This document shows positions 33,030 through 42,275 of a stretch of DNA of 64,000 nucleotides, one piece after another; position 1 is the stretch's first letter; every line of letters begins with the position of its first letter. The stretch lies in contig DATBKU010000165.1 in assembly GCA_036555725.1 (NCBI GenBank), positions 1 through 64,000 of the forward strand, in the 5' to 3' direction. The notes beneath the pieces are model-generated. The model ran no database searches. It had not been told where the DNA came from and worked only from the letters and a program-made list of their open reading frames with translations. This DNA is from CALAED01 sp036555725 (GTDB lineage: Bacteria; Actinomycetota; Actinomycetes; Streptosporangiales; Streptosporangiaceae). A program made the position numbers and the translations under genes.

Positions 33030-33617
33030 CTACGACGTGAGGTTCCAGTAGAGGACCACCGGCCGATCGTGCTCGGCGCCGAGCGCCGACACGGTGCCCG
33101 TCTCCAGCTTGAACAGCCGCCCGGCCGCCGGCTCCAGGCCCAGCCGGCGCGCTGCGAGCACACGCAGCAGGTGCCCGTGCGCGACGAGGATCACGTCGCC
33201 ATCGGCCAGCAGTGGTACGACACGCGCGAGCGCCGCGTCGACGCGCTTGCCGACCTGCTCCACGGTCTCGCCAGGGTGCTCCGCGTCGCCGGGGACGACG
33301 CCGTCCTCCCACAGGTACCACCCGGGCCGCTCTTTACGGATGTCCGCGGTCGTCCGGCCCTCGTACCCGCCGTAGTCCCACTCCCAGAGGTCCGGATCGA
33401 TCCGCGCGTCATCGAGCCCGGCCAGCTCGGCCGTGCGCCGGGCGCGCGACGCGGGGCTGGTGACCACCTGTACCGGCTGCGGCCGCCGCACCAAGGGCGC
33501 GAGCGCGCGCGCCTGGTCTTCGCCGCGCGGCGTCAGCGGTACGTCGGTACGCCCGGTGTGCCGGCCCGACCGGCTCCACTCGGTCTCTCCGTGCCGCAGG
33601 ATGATCAGTTCCCCCAT
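33030..33617 (-). CDS. Histidine phosphatase family protein
   Basis: 195 residues from ATG 33617. The catalytic motif LRHGETEWS (about 7-15) with phospho-His9, then the second His in VAHGHLLRVLAARRLG, plus the Arg in SPASRARRTAEL, define the histidine phosphatase superfamily. The WEWDYGGYEGRTTADIR segment is typical for acid phosphatase or phosphoglycerate-mutase-like members. The substrate is not predictable. It follows alanine dehydrogenase by 11 nt in the same direction and may be cotranscribed. Confidence 0.9.
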   Translation of the reverse strand: MGELIILRHGETEWSRSGRHTGRTDVPLTPRGEDQARALAPLVRRPQPVQVVTSPASRARRTAELAGLDDARIDPDLWEWDYGGYEGRTTADIRKERPGWYLWEDGVVPGDAEHPGETVEQVGKRVDAALARVVPLLADGDVILVAHGHLLRVLAARRLGLEPAAGRLFKLETGTVSALGAEHDRPVVLYWNLTS

Positions 33618-33628
33618 AGGCAGCAACT

Positions 33629-34786
33629 CTAGGGGGTGAGCGCGTCCTCGAGCGGGACGGCGCTAAGGCCGTGGGCGGCGGCGACGGGGGCGTTCGTCAG
33701 GGCGCCGGCGTGGGTGTTGAGGCCGCGCGCGAGCGCGTCGTCGCCGCGCAGCGCCTCGCGCCAGCCGCGATCCGCGATGGCCACGGCGTACGGCAGGGTG
33801 GCGTTGGTCAGCGCGTTCGTGGACGTGCTGGGTACCGAGCCGGGCATGTTGGCCACGCAGTAGAACACCGTGTCGTGCACGCCGTACGTCGGCTCGGCGT
33901 GCGTGGTCGGCCGCGAGTCGGCGAAGCAGCCGCCCTGGTCGATGGCGATGTCGACGAGCACCGCGCCGGGCTTCATCCGGCCGGCGAGCTCGCTCGACAC
34001 GAGCGTCGGGGCCTTGGCGCCGGGGATCAGCACGGCCCCGATCACCAGGTCGGCCTCGAGGACGGCCTTCTCGATGGCGTACGCGTTGGACACGAGGGTG
34101 CGTAGCCGGCCCTGGTAGATCGCGTCGATCTGGCGGAGCCGGTCGACGTTGACGTCGAGGACCGTGACGTCGGCGCCCATGCCGACGGCGATCTGCGCGG
34201 CGTTGAGGCCGGACACGCCGCCGCCGATCACCACGACCTTGGCCGGGGCGACTCCGGGGACGCCGCCCGGCAGCACGCCGCGGCCGCCGTTGCTGCGCAT
34301 CAGGTGGTACGCGCCGACCTGCGGGGCCAGCCGTCCGGCCACCTCCGACATCGGGGCGAGCAGCGGCAGCGAACCGTTGGGCTGAGGTTGGGGGTGGGCC
34401 CCCTTCTGGGGGTCGGAAAAGCACTGGACGGTCTCGTACGCGATCGCGGTGACGCCCGCGGCCAGCAGCGCGTCGGTGCAGGCCCGGGAGGCCGCGAGGT
34501 GCAGGTAGGTGAACAGCGTCTGGCCCGCGCGCATGCGGTGGTACTCGGCGGCGATCGGCTCCTTGACCTTGAGGATCAGGTCGCCCTCGGCCCAGACCGC
34601 GTCGGCGCTGTCGAGGATCTTGGCGCCGGCGCCGATGTAGTCCTCGTCGGGAATGGCCGACCCCAGGCCCGCGCCCCGCTCGACGAACACGTCGTGCCCG
34701 TGGCGGTTCAGCTCGTGCACACCCGCCGGAGTGATCGCCACCCGGTACTCATGGTTCTTGATCTCGCGCGGAACGCCGACCTTCAC
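33629..34786 (-). CDS. ald: Alanine dehydrogenase with a 16-residue insertion
   Basis: 385 residues from GTG 34786, with a perfect AGGAGG-type ribosome binding site. Motifs: MKVGVPREIKNHEYRVAITP, ILKVKEP (substrate Lys), YLHLAAS (catalytic His), the NAD site VVIGGGVSGLNAAQ and NMPGSVPSTST. The enzyme interconverts L-alanine and pyruvate; mycobacterial Ald can also aminate glyoxylate, a product of allantoin breakdown. Between ETVQ and GSLPLLAPMSEV relatives have two or three residues; here about 16 extra, including DPQKGAHPQPQP, are inserted in frame (34375-34422). Confidence 0.93.
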   Translation of the reverse strand: MKVGVPREIKNHEYRVAITPAGVHELNRHGHDVFVERGAGLGSAIPDEDYIGAGAKILDSADAVWAEGDLILKVKEPIAAEYHRMRAGQTLFTYLHLAASRACTDALLAAGVTAIAYETVQCFSDPQKGAHPQPQPNGSLPLLAPMSEVAGRLAPQVGAYHLMRSNGGRGVLPGGVPGVAPAKVVVIGGGVSGLNAAQIAVGMGADVTVLDVNVDRLRQIDAIYQGRLRTLVSNAYAIEKAVLEADLVIGAVLIPGAKAPTLVSSELAGRMKPGAVLVDIAIDQGGCFADSRPTTHAEPTYGVHDTVFYCVANMPGSVPSTSTNALTNATLPYAVAIADRGWREALRGDDALARGLNTHAGALTNAPVAAAHGLSAVPLEDALTP

Positions 34787-34913
34787 GGTCTTCCTCCTGT
34801 GGAAATGAATGGGGTCCCCTGCCACAAGGGTGAAGGTCCGGCGATTCGCTGCCCACAGACACGGTGTACGGGTGTGCCGCGACTTGCTGACACCCTGTAA
34901 GTTCCGGGTCGTC

Positions 34914-35924
34914 CTAACGGGTGGCCCGCAGGCGGTCGTCGAGAGCCGTCCAGCCGTCCTGGGTGAGGTCGCCGTAGAGGCGCAGCCGGGACAGCCCGCC
35001 GTCCGGGAAGATGTCGAGCCGTACATGGGTCGCCCGCTTCGGCTCGACGACGAACCGGTGCCGCGTGTCCGGCTGCAATGCCGTCCGCGGCAGCAGCCCG
35101 AACCATGCCTCCGGATCGTCGGGCGCCTCCGTCAGCCCGTCCAGGCCGCGCAGCGACGCGGCACCCGGCGTGTTGCCCTTGAAGTGCGTGGTGTCGAGCT
35201 CGACGAGTCGTACCGTGCCGGCGGCGGCGAGGCGGACGATCACCCAGTCGTTGCCGTCGTCGCGGCGGCGGGCCGTCTCCCAGCCGTCGCCCATCACCTG
35301 CGCGAGGCCGGGGGAGATGAGGTTGTTCGGCGAGGAGTAGAACATGTTGGAGCAGTCGGTCACCAAGCCGCCGTGCTCCAGGGCGGCGAGGTCGAGCGGC
35401 AGCCCGGCGAGCTGCGCCGGGTCGGGCACCACCTCGCCGTGCACCCGCAGCCGGGCCACGCCGCCGTCGGGGTGGATCGACAGCCGTACGTGGGTGAAGC
35501 GGCGGTTCCCGGTCACGGCGAAGGCGTGCGCCGTGTCGCCCTTCAGCGGGCTGCGCGGCACGATCTCGGTCCAGCCCGCGTCCGCCAGGTCCGCGGGCGA
35601 CGGGTACCCGGGCACCGCGCACGCCTCGACCCAGGCGTACGGCGGGTAGTTGCCGGTGAAGTGAGCCGTGTCGATGATCACGCCGTGGATCACGCCGGGC
35701 AGCCCGAGCCGTACGATCGCCCAGTCGTGACCGATGCCGCGCCGGCGCCGGGTCTCCCAACCGTCGTACACCTGGCCCTTCGGCCCGAACGTCTCCGGCC
35801 GGAAGACCGAGGGTCCCGGCTTGATCAGGTTCTCGCGCTCGGCGAAGAACTCGTCGCTCGCCGCCATCACCGACCCGCCGTACGACCGCAGCGCCAGATC
35901 GGGCAAGTGGGTGAAGTCGTTCAT
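34914..35924 (-). CDS. alc: Allantoicase
   Basis: 336 residues built from two homologous halves. The repeat motif appears as VYDGWETRRRRGIGHDW (about 52-68) and MGDGWETARRRDDGNDW (about 212-228), each followed by VRL, and DTAHFTGNYP pairs with DTTHFKGNTP. It hydrolyses allantoate to ureidoglycolate and urea. The start overlaps the allantoinase stop by 4 nt, so the two steps are translated together. Confidence 0.95.
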   Translation of the reverse strand: MNDFTHLPDLALRSYGGSVMAASDEFFAERENLIKPGPSVFRPETFGPKGQVYDGWETRRRRGIGHDWAIVRLGLPGVIHGVIIDTAHFTGNYPPYAWVEACAVPGYPSPADLADAGWTEIVPRSPLKGDTAHAFAVTGNRRFTHVRLSIHPDGGVARLRVHGEVVPDPAQLAGLPLDLAALEHGGLVTDCSNMFYSSPNNLISPGLAQVMGDGWETARRRDDGNDWVIVRLAAAGTVRLVELDTTHFKGNTPGAASLRGLDGLTEAPDDPEAWFGLLPRTALQPDTRHRFVVEPKRATHVRLDIFPDGGLSRLRLYGDLTQDGWTALDDRLRATR

Positions 35925-37270
35925 GTGTCGCCCCTCGCGATGAGCCGCCCATGGTTGTCACCGTCGATCATCTCGCCGCGCAGCCAGGTCGCCTGAACGA
36001 CCCCGGTGAGTTCGCGACCGGCGTACGGCGTGACCGGGTGCCGGTGCAGCAGCGCGGCGGGATCCACGGTGAAGCGCTCGTCGGCGGCGAAGGCGACCAG
36101 GTCTGCGTCATGTCCGACCGCGATGCGGCCCTTTCGGGCCAGCCCGGCCAGGTCGGCGGGACCGGCGGCCATCCATCCCGCCACGTCGGCCAGCGAGTGC
36201 CCGCGGGCGCGCGCCGCCGTCCAGATCACCGGCAGCCCGAGCTGCACGGACGCGATGCCGCCCCACGCGGTCGCGAAGTCGCCCTTCTTCAGGTCTGGCG
36301 GGCAGGGGGAGTGGTCGGACACCACGCACGAGATCGTGCCGTCGGCCAGCCCGGTCCACAATCGCCGCTGGTTGCCGGCCTCCCGGATCGGCGGGCAGCA
36401 CTTGAACTCGGTGCCGCCGTCGGGCACCTCCTCGGCGGAGAGCGTCAGGTAGTGCGGGCAGGTCTCCGCGCTGATCTTGATGCCGCGGTCGCGCCAATGC
36501 CGGATCATGCGGACGGCGCTGGAGTCCGACAGGTGGACGATGTGGGTCCGGCAGCCGGTCTCCTGGCCGAGCTGGGCCACCAAGGCGATGGCCGAGCCCT
36601 CGGCGCGCGCGGGCCGGGACTCCAGGAACGGGGCGTACCCGGGCCCCCGGGGCGCGGAGAGGTAGGCCGGATCCTCGGCGTGCACGATCAGCAGCCCGTC
36701 GAACGACGCGATCTCGGCCATGGCGATACGCAGTCCGGCCTCGTCGAGGGCCGGGAACTCCTCGGCGCCCGACGGCGGGATGAAACACTTGAAGCCGATC
36801 ACGCCCGCCTCGTGCAGGGCCCGCAGCGCCGGCGCGTTCCCGGGGATCGCCCCGCCCCAGAAGCCGACGTCGACGGCGACCTGGCCCGCCGCGGCCGTGC
36901 GCTTCGCGTCGAGCGCGGCGACGTCGACCGTGGGCGGGATCGAGTTGAGCGGCATGTCGATCAGGGTGGTGACGCCGCCCGCGGCCGCCGCCCGGGTGGC
37001 GCTGGCGAAGCCCTCCCAGTCGGTCCGGCCCGGCTCGTTGACGTGCACGTGCGTGTCGACCAGGCCCGGGAGCAGGGCGACGGCGTCGAGATCGACATCG
37101 GTCTCGGCCATCGCGGTGGCGTCGTAGGGCTCCAGGGCGGCGATCCGCCCGGCCAGCACGCATACCGCGTACGGCTCCTCGCCGTCCGGCGTCATCACGT
37201 GCCGCGACCGCACGACCAGGTCGTACGATGCCGCCCGCTCGCTCCAGCCGCGCCGTTGCGGCTCGTTCAT
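35921..37270 (-). CDS. allB: Allantoinase
   Basis: 449 residues, cyclic amidohydrolase. Metal ligands: DTHVHVNEPG (about 72-81), the carboxylated Lys in GFKCF (about 159), HAED, HIVHLSD, and DHSPCPPDLK with the late catalytic Asp. The N-terminal VVRSRHVMTPDG and C-terminal strands form the small beta-sandwich. It opens allantoin to allantoate. It lies 22 nt after glycerate kinase and overlaps allantoicase by 4 nt. Confidence 0.95.
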   Translation of the reverse strand: MNEPQRRGWSERAASYDLVVRSRHVMTPDGEEPYAVCVLAGRIAALEPYDATAMAETDVDLDAVALLPGLVDTHVHVNEPGRTDWEGFASATRAAAAGGVTTLIDMPLNSIPPTVDVAALDAKRTAAAGQVAVDVGFWGGAIPGNAPALRALHEAGVIGFKCFIPPSGAEEFPALDEAGLRIAMAEIASFDGLLIVHAEDPAYLSAPRGPGYAPFLESRPARAEGSAIALVAQLGQETGCRTHIVHLSDSSAVRMIRHWRDRGIKISAETCPHYLTLSAEEVPDGGTEFKCCPPIREAGNQRRLWTGLADGTISCVVSDHSPCPPDLKKGDFATAWGGIASVQLGLPVIWTAARARGHSLADVAGWMAAGPADLAGLARKGRIAVGHDADLVAFAADERFTVDPAALLHRHPVTPYAGRELTGVVQATWLRGEMIDGDNHGRLIARGDT

Positions 37271-37292
37271 CTATGTCTCCCCACAGGGTCGG

Positions 37293-38435
37293 CTATTTCA
37301 GCCACTCGTCGGCGACCGCCACGACGAGCTGCTCCAGGAGCGGGCCGGCCTGGCGCATGCAGCGGTTCACGTCGGGTTCGATGTCGGTCAGGGCGTACGC
37401 CGCCTGGATGCGGGCGCGGCGCATTTGTTCGCCGGTGAGGGCGCGCCGCCCGGCCACGGCCACGACGGGCACGCCCATGCGGGTCGCCGCCCTGGCCACG
37501 CCGATCGGCGCCTTCCCGCGCAGTGTCTGGGTGTCGAGCGAGCCCTCGCCGGTGATGACGAGCCGGGCGCCGCGCGCCTTGCCCGTGAAGTCGAGGAGGT
37601 CGAGCAGATAGCCGATGCCGGGCTCGACCCGGGCGCCGAGGAAGGCCAGCGTGGCGAAGCCGACGCCCCCGGCCGCGCCGGCCCCGGCCGTGTACCGGGC
37701 GTTGCGGCGGGTGGCGGCCTCGGCCAGGTCGGCCCAGCGGCGCAGGCCGTTTTCCAGGACGCGGACGTCGTCGGCGGACGCGCCCTTCTGCGGACCGTAC
37801 ACGGCGGCCGCGCCCTGGGGGCCGAGCAGCGGGTTGTCGACGTCGCTGGCCACGACGACCTCGACGCCGGACAGGTCGGTAAGCCCGCGCAGGTCGAGCG
37901 CGTGCAGTGTGCGCAGCGCCGCCCCGCCGGGGGGCAGGTTGTCGCCGCGCGCGTCGAGCAACCGTCCGCCGAGCGCCTGGACCATGCCCGCACCGCCGTC
38001 GGTGCAGGCACTGCCGCCCAGGCCGATGACGATGCGCCGCGCGCCGTGCCGGCGGGCCGCGGCGATCAGCTGGCCGGTGCCGTAGCTGGTGGCGGTGAGC
38101 GGTTCGAGCCGCCCGTTGGGCAGCCGGGTCAGACCCGAGGCCTCGGCCAGCTCGACGACGGCGGTGTCGTCGCTGAAAGCCAGCGCGGCCAGCACCGGCT
38201 TGCCGGTCGGCCCCCGCACCTCGGCCTCCACCCTGCGATAGCCGGCCGCGATCGCCGCAGCTGCGGTGCCGTCGCCGCCGTCGGCCACGGGGAGCAGCAG
38301 CACGGGCACTTCGGGCCTTGTCTTGCGCAGCCCCGCGGCGACGTGCGCCGCGACCTCGGGCGCGCTGAGTGACCCCTTGAACTTGTCAGGGGACACCAGT
38401 ACGTGGCCGACCGGCCCGTCGGACGAGGAGGTCAC
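37293..38435 (-). CDS. glxK: Glycerate kinase (GlxK/GarK family)
   Basis: 380 residues of the glycerate kinase type-1/GarK family: SPDKFKGSLSAPEVA near the N-terminus, VADGGDGTAAA, GLGGSACTDGGAGMVQALG, and GEGSLDTQT late. It phosphorylates glycerate, the end of the glyoxylate to tartronate-semialdehyde to glycerate route fed by ureidoglycolate. GTG 38435 has AAAGGG upstream. It opens an operon with allantoinase and allantoicase. A 15-bp palindrome lies about 110 bp upstream. Confidence 0.93.
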   Translation of the reverse strand: MTSSSDGPVGHVLVSPDKFKGSLSAPEVAAHVAAGLRKTRPEVPVLLLPVADGGDGTAAAAIAAGYRRVEAEVRGPTGKPVLAALAFSDDTAVVELAEASGLTRLPNGRLEPLTATSYGTGQLIAAARRHGARRIVIGLGGSACTDGGAGMVQALGGRLLDARGDNLPPGGAALRTLHALDLRGLTDLSGVEVVVASDVDNPLLGPQGAAAVYGPQKGASADDVRVLENGLRRWADLAEAATRRNARYTAGAGAAGGVGFATLAFLGARVEPGIGYLLDLLDFTGKARGARLVITGEGSLDTQTLRGKAPIGVARAATRMGVPVVAVAGRRALTGEQMRRARIQAAYALTDIEPDVNRCMRQAGPLLEQLVVAVADEWLK

Positions 38436-38545
38436 TGAGTGGCCCTTTCCAGGGGGAGGTTTCTTTCCTTGTTAACGCACCACAGGGTCATTTCACACCG
38501 AAGAGCGCGCCAACGGGAGTCAGACCGGCGGAGAGCAGGAAATTT

Positions 38546-38560
38546 ACTGAGATTCTCAGT
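38546..38560. promoter_or_regulatory. 15-bp palindrome upstream of glxK
   Basis: ACTGAGA (38546-38552), T, TCTCAGT (38554-38560): perfect 7-bp arms in the 155-bp gap between the molybdenum hydroxylase gene and glycerate kinase. It is a candidate operator for the glxK-allB-alc operon, or the terminator of the upstream transcript. Confidence 0.45.
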
Positions 38561-38590
38561 GCGGCCGACACGCCGCGTCAGGCCAGCGCT

Positions 38591-40894
38591 TTAGCGATCG
38601 GTGATGTGTTCCGGCCGAACCGGTATCCGGCCCAGGGCCTTGCCGGAAGCCGCTCTGATCGCGGCCACGATGGCCGGGGTCGACGATAGCGTCGGCGGCT
38701 CGCCCGCGCCGCGCAGCCCGTACGGCGCGTGCGGGTCGGGGTGCTCGAGGATCTCCATCCGCATCGGGGGCATGTCGAGGATGGTCGGGATCAGGTAGTC
38801 GGTGAAGGACGGGTTCCGGACCACGCCGTCGGCCACCTGGATCTCCTCCATGACGGCGAGCCCGAGCCCCTGGGCGCTGCCGCCGTGGATCTGGCCCTCC
38901 AGCGCGACCCGGTTGAGGATCTTGCCGACGTCCTGGACGGCGGCCAGCTCGACGACCTTGACCAGGCCGAGGTCCACGTCGACGTCGACGACGGCGCGGT
39001 GCACGCAGAACGCGAACTGCGTGTGCGAGTTGCCCTGCCCGGTGGCCGGGTCGAGCGTTGTCGTCGGCCGGTGGCGGAACTCCCTGGTCTCGTCGATGAC
39101 CTCGTCGCCGAGCAGTTCGTACAGGGTGGCGACGACACCGTCGGGTGTGACCACCTTGCCGCCGCTGAGCGTCACGCCGGTCAGCGCGCGGTCGAACCGC
39201 TCCGCGGCCAGCGCGGCGACGCGCTCGCGGACGGCCGCGCAGGCCGCGCGGACGGCACCGCCGGTCATGTACGACTGGCGCGACGCGCTCGAGGACCCGG
39301 ACGAGCCCACGGCCGTGTCGGCGGGCGCCACCGTCACGTTCTCGACACCCAGCTCGGTCCGGACGATCTGGGCCTGCAGTGTGACCAGGCCCTGGCCGAC
39401 CTCGGCGGCCGCGGTGTGCACGAGGGCCGTCGGCTCACCGGCGACGATCTCCAGCCGGACCCGGGCGGTCGAGTAGTCGTCGAAGCCCTCGGAATAGCAG
39501 ATGTTCTTGATGCCGATCCCGTAGCCGACGCCGCGGACGACGCCCTCGCCGTGCGTGGTGTTGGAGACACCGCCGGGCAGGTTCCGGACGTCCCCCGTCT
39601 CCACAGGAGGCGGCGGCGGTACGGCACGGATCCGGCGCAGCATGTCGTCGAGCGGGGCGGGCATGTCGACGATCTGGCCGGTCGCGATGGCCGAACCCTC
39701 CGACAGCGCGTTGCGGATCCGTACCTCGACCGGGTCCAGCCCGCACGTCTCGGCCACGCGGTCCATCTGCGACTCGTAGGCGAAACAGGCCTGGACGGCG
39801 CCGAAGCCGCGCATCGCGCCGCACGGCGGGTTGTTGGTGTAGACGCCGTACGCGTCGATCGCGACGTTCGGCACCTCGTAAGGGCCGGCGCCGAGCGAGG
39901 CGGCGTTCCCGGTGACCGCGGGGGTCGTCGAGCAGTACGCGCCGCCGTCGAGGATGATCTCGGCCTTGACGTAGACGAGCCGGCCGTCCGCCGTGGCCCC
40001 GTGTTCGTAGCGCATGGTCGCCGGATGCCGGTGGACGTGCCCGAAGAACGACTCCTCCCGGCCGTACACAATCTTCACGGGACGGCGCGTGTGCAGGGCC
40101 AGCAGGCACGCGTGCACCTGCATCGACAGATCCTCGCGGGCGCCGAACGCGCCGCCCACCCCGGCCAGCGTCAGCCGTACCTTTTCCGGCGGCAGGCCGA
40201 GGCAGGGCGCGATCTGCTCCTGGTCGACGTGCAGCCACTGAGTGGCGATGAACAGGTCGACGCCGCCGTCCTCGGCGGGTACGGCGAGGCCCGACTCGGG
40301 GCCGAGGAAGGCCTGGTCCTGCATGCCGACCTCGTACTCGCCGGTGACCACGATGTCGGCGACGGCATGGTCGGCGTCGCCCACCCGCACCGGCTGGTGG
40401 CGTACGACATTTCCGGAGTCGTGCACCTTCGGGCAGGACGGGTCGAGCGCGGCCCGCCGCGCGTCGACGACCGGCTCCCGGACCTCGTAGTCGACCTTGA
40501 TTCGGTCGCGGGCCCGCCGGGCGGTCTCCGGGTGGTCCGCGGCCACCAGCGCCACCGGCTCGCCCTGGTAGCGGACCTGGTCGATGGCGAGCACCGGCTG
40601 GTCCTGGCGCTCCAGGCCGTACGACTTGGCGCCCGGGATGTCCTCGTGGGTGAGCACGGCGTAGACGCCGGGCACCTGGAGCGCCTCGGTGATGTCGACG
40701 CCGCGGATCCGGGCCCGGGGGTGCGGGCTGCGCAACGTGACGCCCCACAGCATGTCGTCCATCCACAGGTCCGAGGAGTAGGCGAACTCGCCGGTCACCT
40801 TGAGCGTGCCGTCCGGCCGGACCGGGCTGTCCCCGACCCCGCCGCGGACGGCCGAGATCGTGTTTTCTCCGGCGCCCGCACGGGTCTCGGTCAT
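38591..40894 (-). CDS. Xanthine dehydrogenase family, molybdopterin-binding subunit
   Basis: 767 residues from ATG 40894 (GGGGGAGAAG upstream). Molybdenum hydroxylase large-subunit features: GTLKVTGEFAYSSDL (Ald_Xan_dh domain), then GGAFGAREDLSMQ for cofactor binding, CGAMRGFGAVQACFAYE, VEVGQGLVTLQAQI-like HTAAAEVGQGLVTLQ, and the late GLRGAGEPPTLSSTPAI with the catalytic Glu. With the FAD and 2Fe-2S subunits in the same operon it forms a three-subunit enzyme, by context xanthine or hypoxanthine dehydrogenase. Exact substrate specificity is inference. Confidence 0.93.
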   Translation of the reverse strand: MTETRAGAGENTISAVRGGVGDSPVRPDGTLKVTGEFAYSSDLWMDDMLWGVTLRSPHPRARIRGVDITEALQVPGVYAVLTHEDIPGAKSYGLERQDQPVLAIDQVRYQGEPVALVAADHPETARRARDRIKVDYEVREPVVDARRAALDPSCPKVHDSGNVVRHQPVRVGDADHAVADIVVTGEYEVGMQDQAFLGPESGLAVPAEDGGVDLFIATQWLHVDQEQIAPCLGLPPEKVRLTLAGVGGAFGAREDLSMQVHACLLALHTRRPVKIVYGREESFFGHVHRHPATMRYEHGATADGRLVYVKAEIILDGGAYCSTTPAVTGNAASLGAGPYEVPNVAIDAYGVYTNNPPCGAMRGFGAVQACFAYESQMDRVAETCGLDPVEVRIRNALSEGSAIATGQIVDMPAPLDDMLRRIRAVPPPPPVETGDVRNLPGGVSNTTHGEGVVRGVGYGIGIKNICYSEGFDDYSTARVRLEIVAGEPTALVHTAAAEVGQGLVTLQAQIVRTELGVENVTVAPADTAVGSSGSSSASRQSYMTGGAVRAACAAVRERVAALAAERFDRALTGVTLSGGKVVTPDGVVATLYELLGDEVIDETREFRHRPTTTLDPATGQGNSHTQFAFCVHRAVVDVDVDLGLVKVVELAAVQDVGKILNRVALEGQIHGGSAQGLGLAVMEEIQVADGVVRNPSFTDYLIPTILDMPPMRMEILEHPDPHAPYGLRGAGEPPTLSSTPAIVAAIRAASGKALGRIPVRPEHITDR

Positions 40895-40950
40895 GACTTC
40901 TCCCCCTTGGCCATGTCCGGCGCAGCGGCACTGTCCCGGGTCTGGGTCAT
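40891..40950 (-). CDS. 19-residue micro-ORF coupled on both sides
   Basis: ATG 40950 encodes MTQTRDSAAAPDMAKGEKS and stops at 40891. It is preceded by CGGAGG 6 nt upstream, the strongest ribosome binding site here. Its ATG overlaps the deaminase stop as ATGA and its TGA overlaps the next ATG as ATGA. Its first residues (MTQTR) resemble the start of the following subunit (MTETR), suggesting a duplicated start region or a translational coupler. Confidence 0.4.
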   Translation of the reverse strand: MTQTRDSAAAPDMAKGEKS

Positions 40951-42275
40951 GTGAGCCTCCGGCTGCCTCGGACGGCCGCGCGCGCGAGGGCCTCCTGGTC
41001 GGCCGTACGGAGCTCGCCGTCCTCGACCACGGCGCGGCCGTTGACATAGAGCCGGACGACGGGGGGAGTGGCCCCGAAGACGAGGGCGGTGACCGGGTCG
41101 GCGACCGCGGCACGGAGGCCGTCGACCCGCCAGAGCGCGACATCGGCCAGTTTGCCGGGCTCCAGCGTGCCGATCTCGTCGGCCCGGCCCAGGCAGCGCG
41201 CCCCGCCCAGGGTGCCGAGCTGCAGGGCCTGCCGCGCGGTCAGCGCCTTCGGACCGTGGCCGGCCCGCTGGAACAGCAGCGCCTGCCGGAGTTCCCCGCC
41301 GAGCGACGTCAGCTCGGCCGACGCCGCCCCGTCGACGCCGAGGCCGACGGGCACGCCGGCGCTCACCAGGTCGGTGGCCCGGGCGATGCCGGCGCCGAGC
41401 CGGGCGTTGGAGCTCGGGCAGTGCGCGACGCCGGTGCCGGTCTCGGCGAACCGTTTGACGTCCGCATCGCGCAGGTGCACGCAGTGCGCGAACCACACGT
41501 CGTCCCCGAGCCAGCCGAGCCGCTCCATGTACTCCACCGGCGTGCAGCCGAACTGCTCACGGCAGTGCTCCTCCTCCTCGACGGTCTCCGCGAGGTGGGT
41601 GTGCAGCCGTACGCCGGCGCGCCTGGCCAGCGCGGCGGACTCGGTCATCAGCGTCTCGGACACCGTGAACGGCGAGCACGGCGCGACCGCGACGCGCAGC
41701 ATCGAGCCGGGCGCCGGGTCGTGGTGGCGGTCGATCGCCTCCTCGGTGGCGGCCAGCGCGGCCTCGGTCTCCTCGACGATCTCGTCCGGCGGCAGCCCGC
41801 CGTCCGACTCGCCGCGGTCCATCGACCCGCGGCCGGGGTGGAACCGCAGCCCCACCTCGCGCGCCGCCGTGATCTCGGCGTCGAACAGGTCGGCCTTGCC
41901 CGCCGGGAAGATGTAGTGATGGTCGGTGGTGGTCGTGCAGCCGGACAGCGCGAGCCAGGCGAGGCCGGCGGCGGCCGCGTCGTGCACGAGTTCGGCGTCC
42001 AGCCCCGCCCACACCGGATACAGCGTCGTCAGCCACTCGAACAGGGTCGCCTGCGGCGCCCGGCCCTGGGTGAGCCACTGGTAGAGGTGGTGGTGGGTGT
42101 TGACCAGGCCGGGAGTGGCCAGGCAGCCCGTCGCGTCGACCCGCTCCGCGCCGTCGACGGCCGGGCCCGGTCCCGGGCCGACCGCGGCGATCCGTTCGCC
42201 GTCGAGCACGATGTGGCCCGAGTGGTACTCCGCGCCCGCCACGGTCGCGATCGCGCAGTTCTCGATGACGATCAT
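40947..42275 (-). CDS. 8-oxoguanine deaminase-like amidohydrolase
   Basis: 442 residues, COG0402 cytosine/guanine deaminase type. Metal motifs: NTHHHLYQ (about 59-66, the 8-oxoguanine deaminase form), HTHLAET (about 224-230), HCVHL, and GVDGAAS with the catalytic Asp. It would deaminate 8-oxoguanine or guanine to (8-oxo)xanthine, feeding the dehydrogenase encoded around it. ATG 42275 has GGAGG 8 nt upstream and overlaps the 2Fe-2S subunit stop. Confidence 0.9.
   Translation of the reverse strand: MIVIENCAIATVAGAEYHSGHIVLDGERIAAVGPGPGPAVDGAERVDATGCLATPGLVNTHHHLYQWLTQGRAPQATLFEWLTTLYPVWAGLDAELVHDAAAAGLAWLALSGCTTTTDHHYIFPAGKADLFDAEITAAREVGLRFHPGRGSMDRGESDGGLPPDEIVEETEAALAATEEAIDRHHDPAPGSMLRVAVAPCSPFTVSETLMTESAALARRAGVRLHTHLAETVEEEEHCREQFGCTPVEYMERLGWLGDDVWFAHCVHLRDADVKRFAETGTGVAHCPSSNARLGAGIARATDLVSAGVPVGLGVDGAASAELTSLGGELRQALLFQRAGHGPKALTARQALQLGTLGGARCLGRADEIGTLEPGKLADVALWRVDGLRAAVADPVTALVFGATPPVVRLYVNGRAVVEDGELRTADQEALARAAVRGSRRLT

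Noticed and set aside
38729..40954. A plus-strand open frame opposite the molybdenum hydroxylase gene
   Set aside because: No recognisable domain and biased composition; the minus-strand gene has all family motifs.
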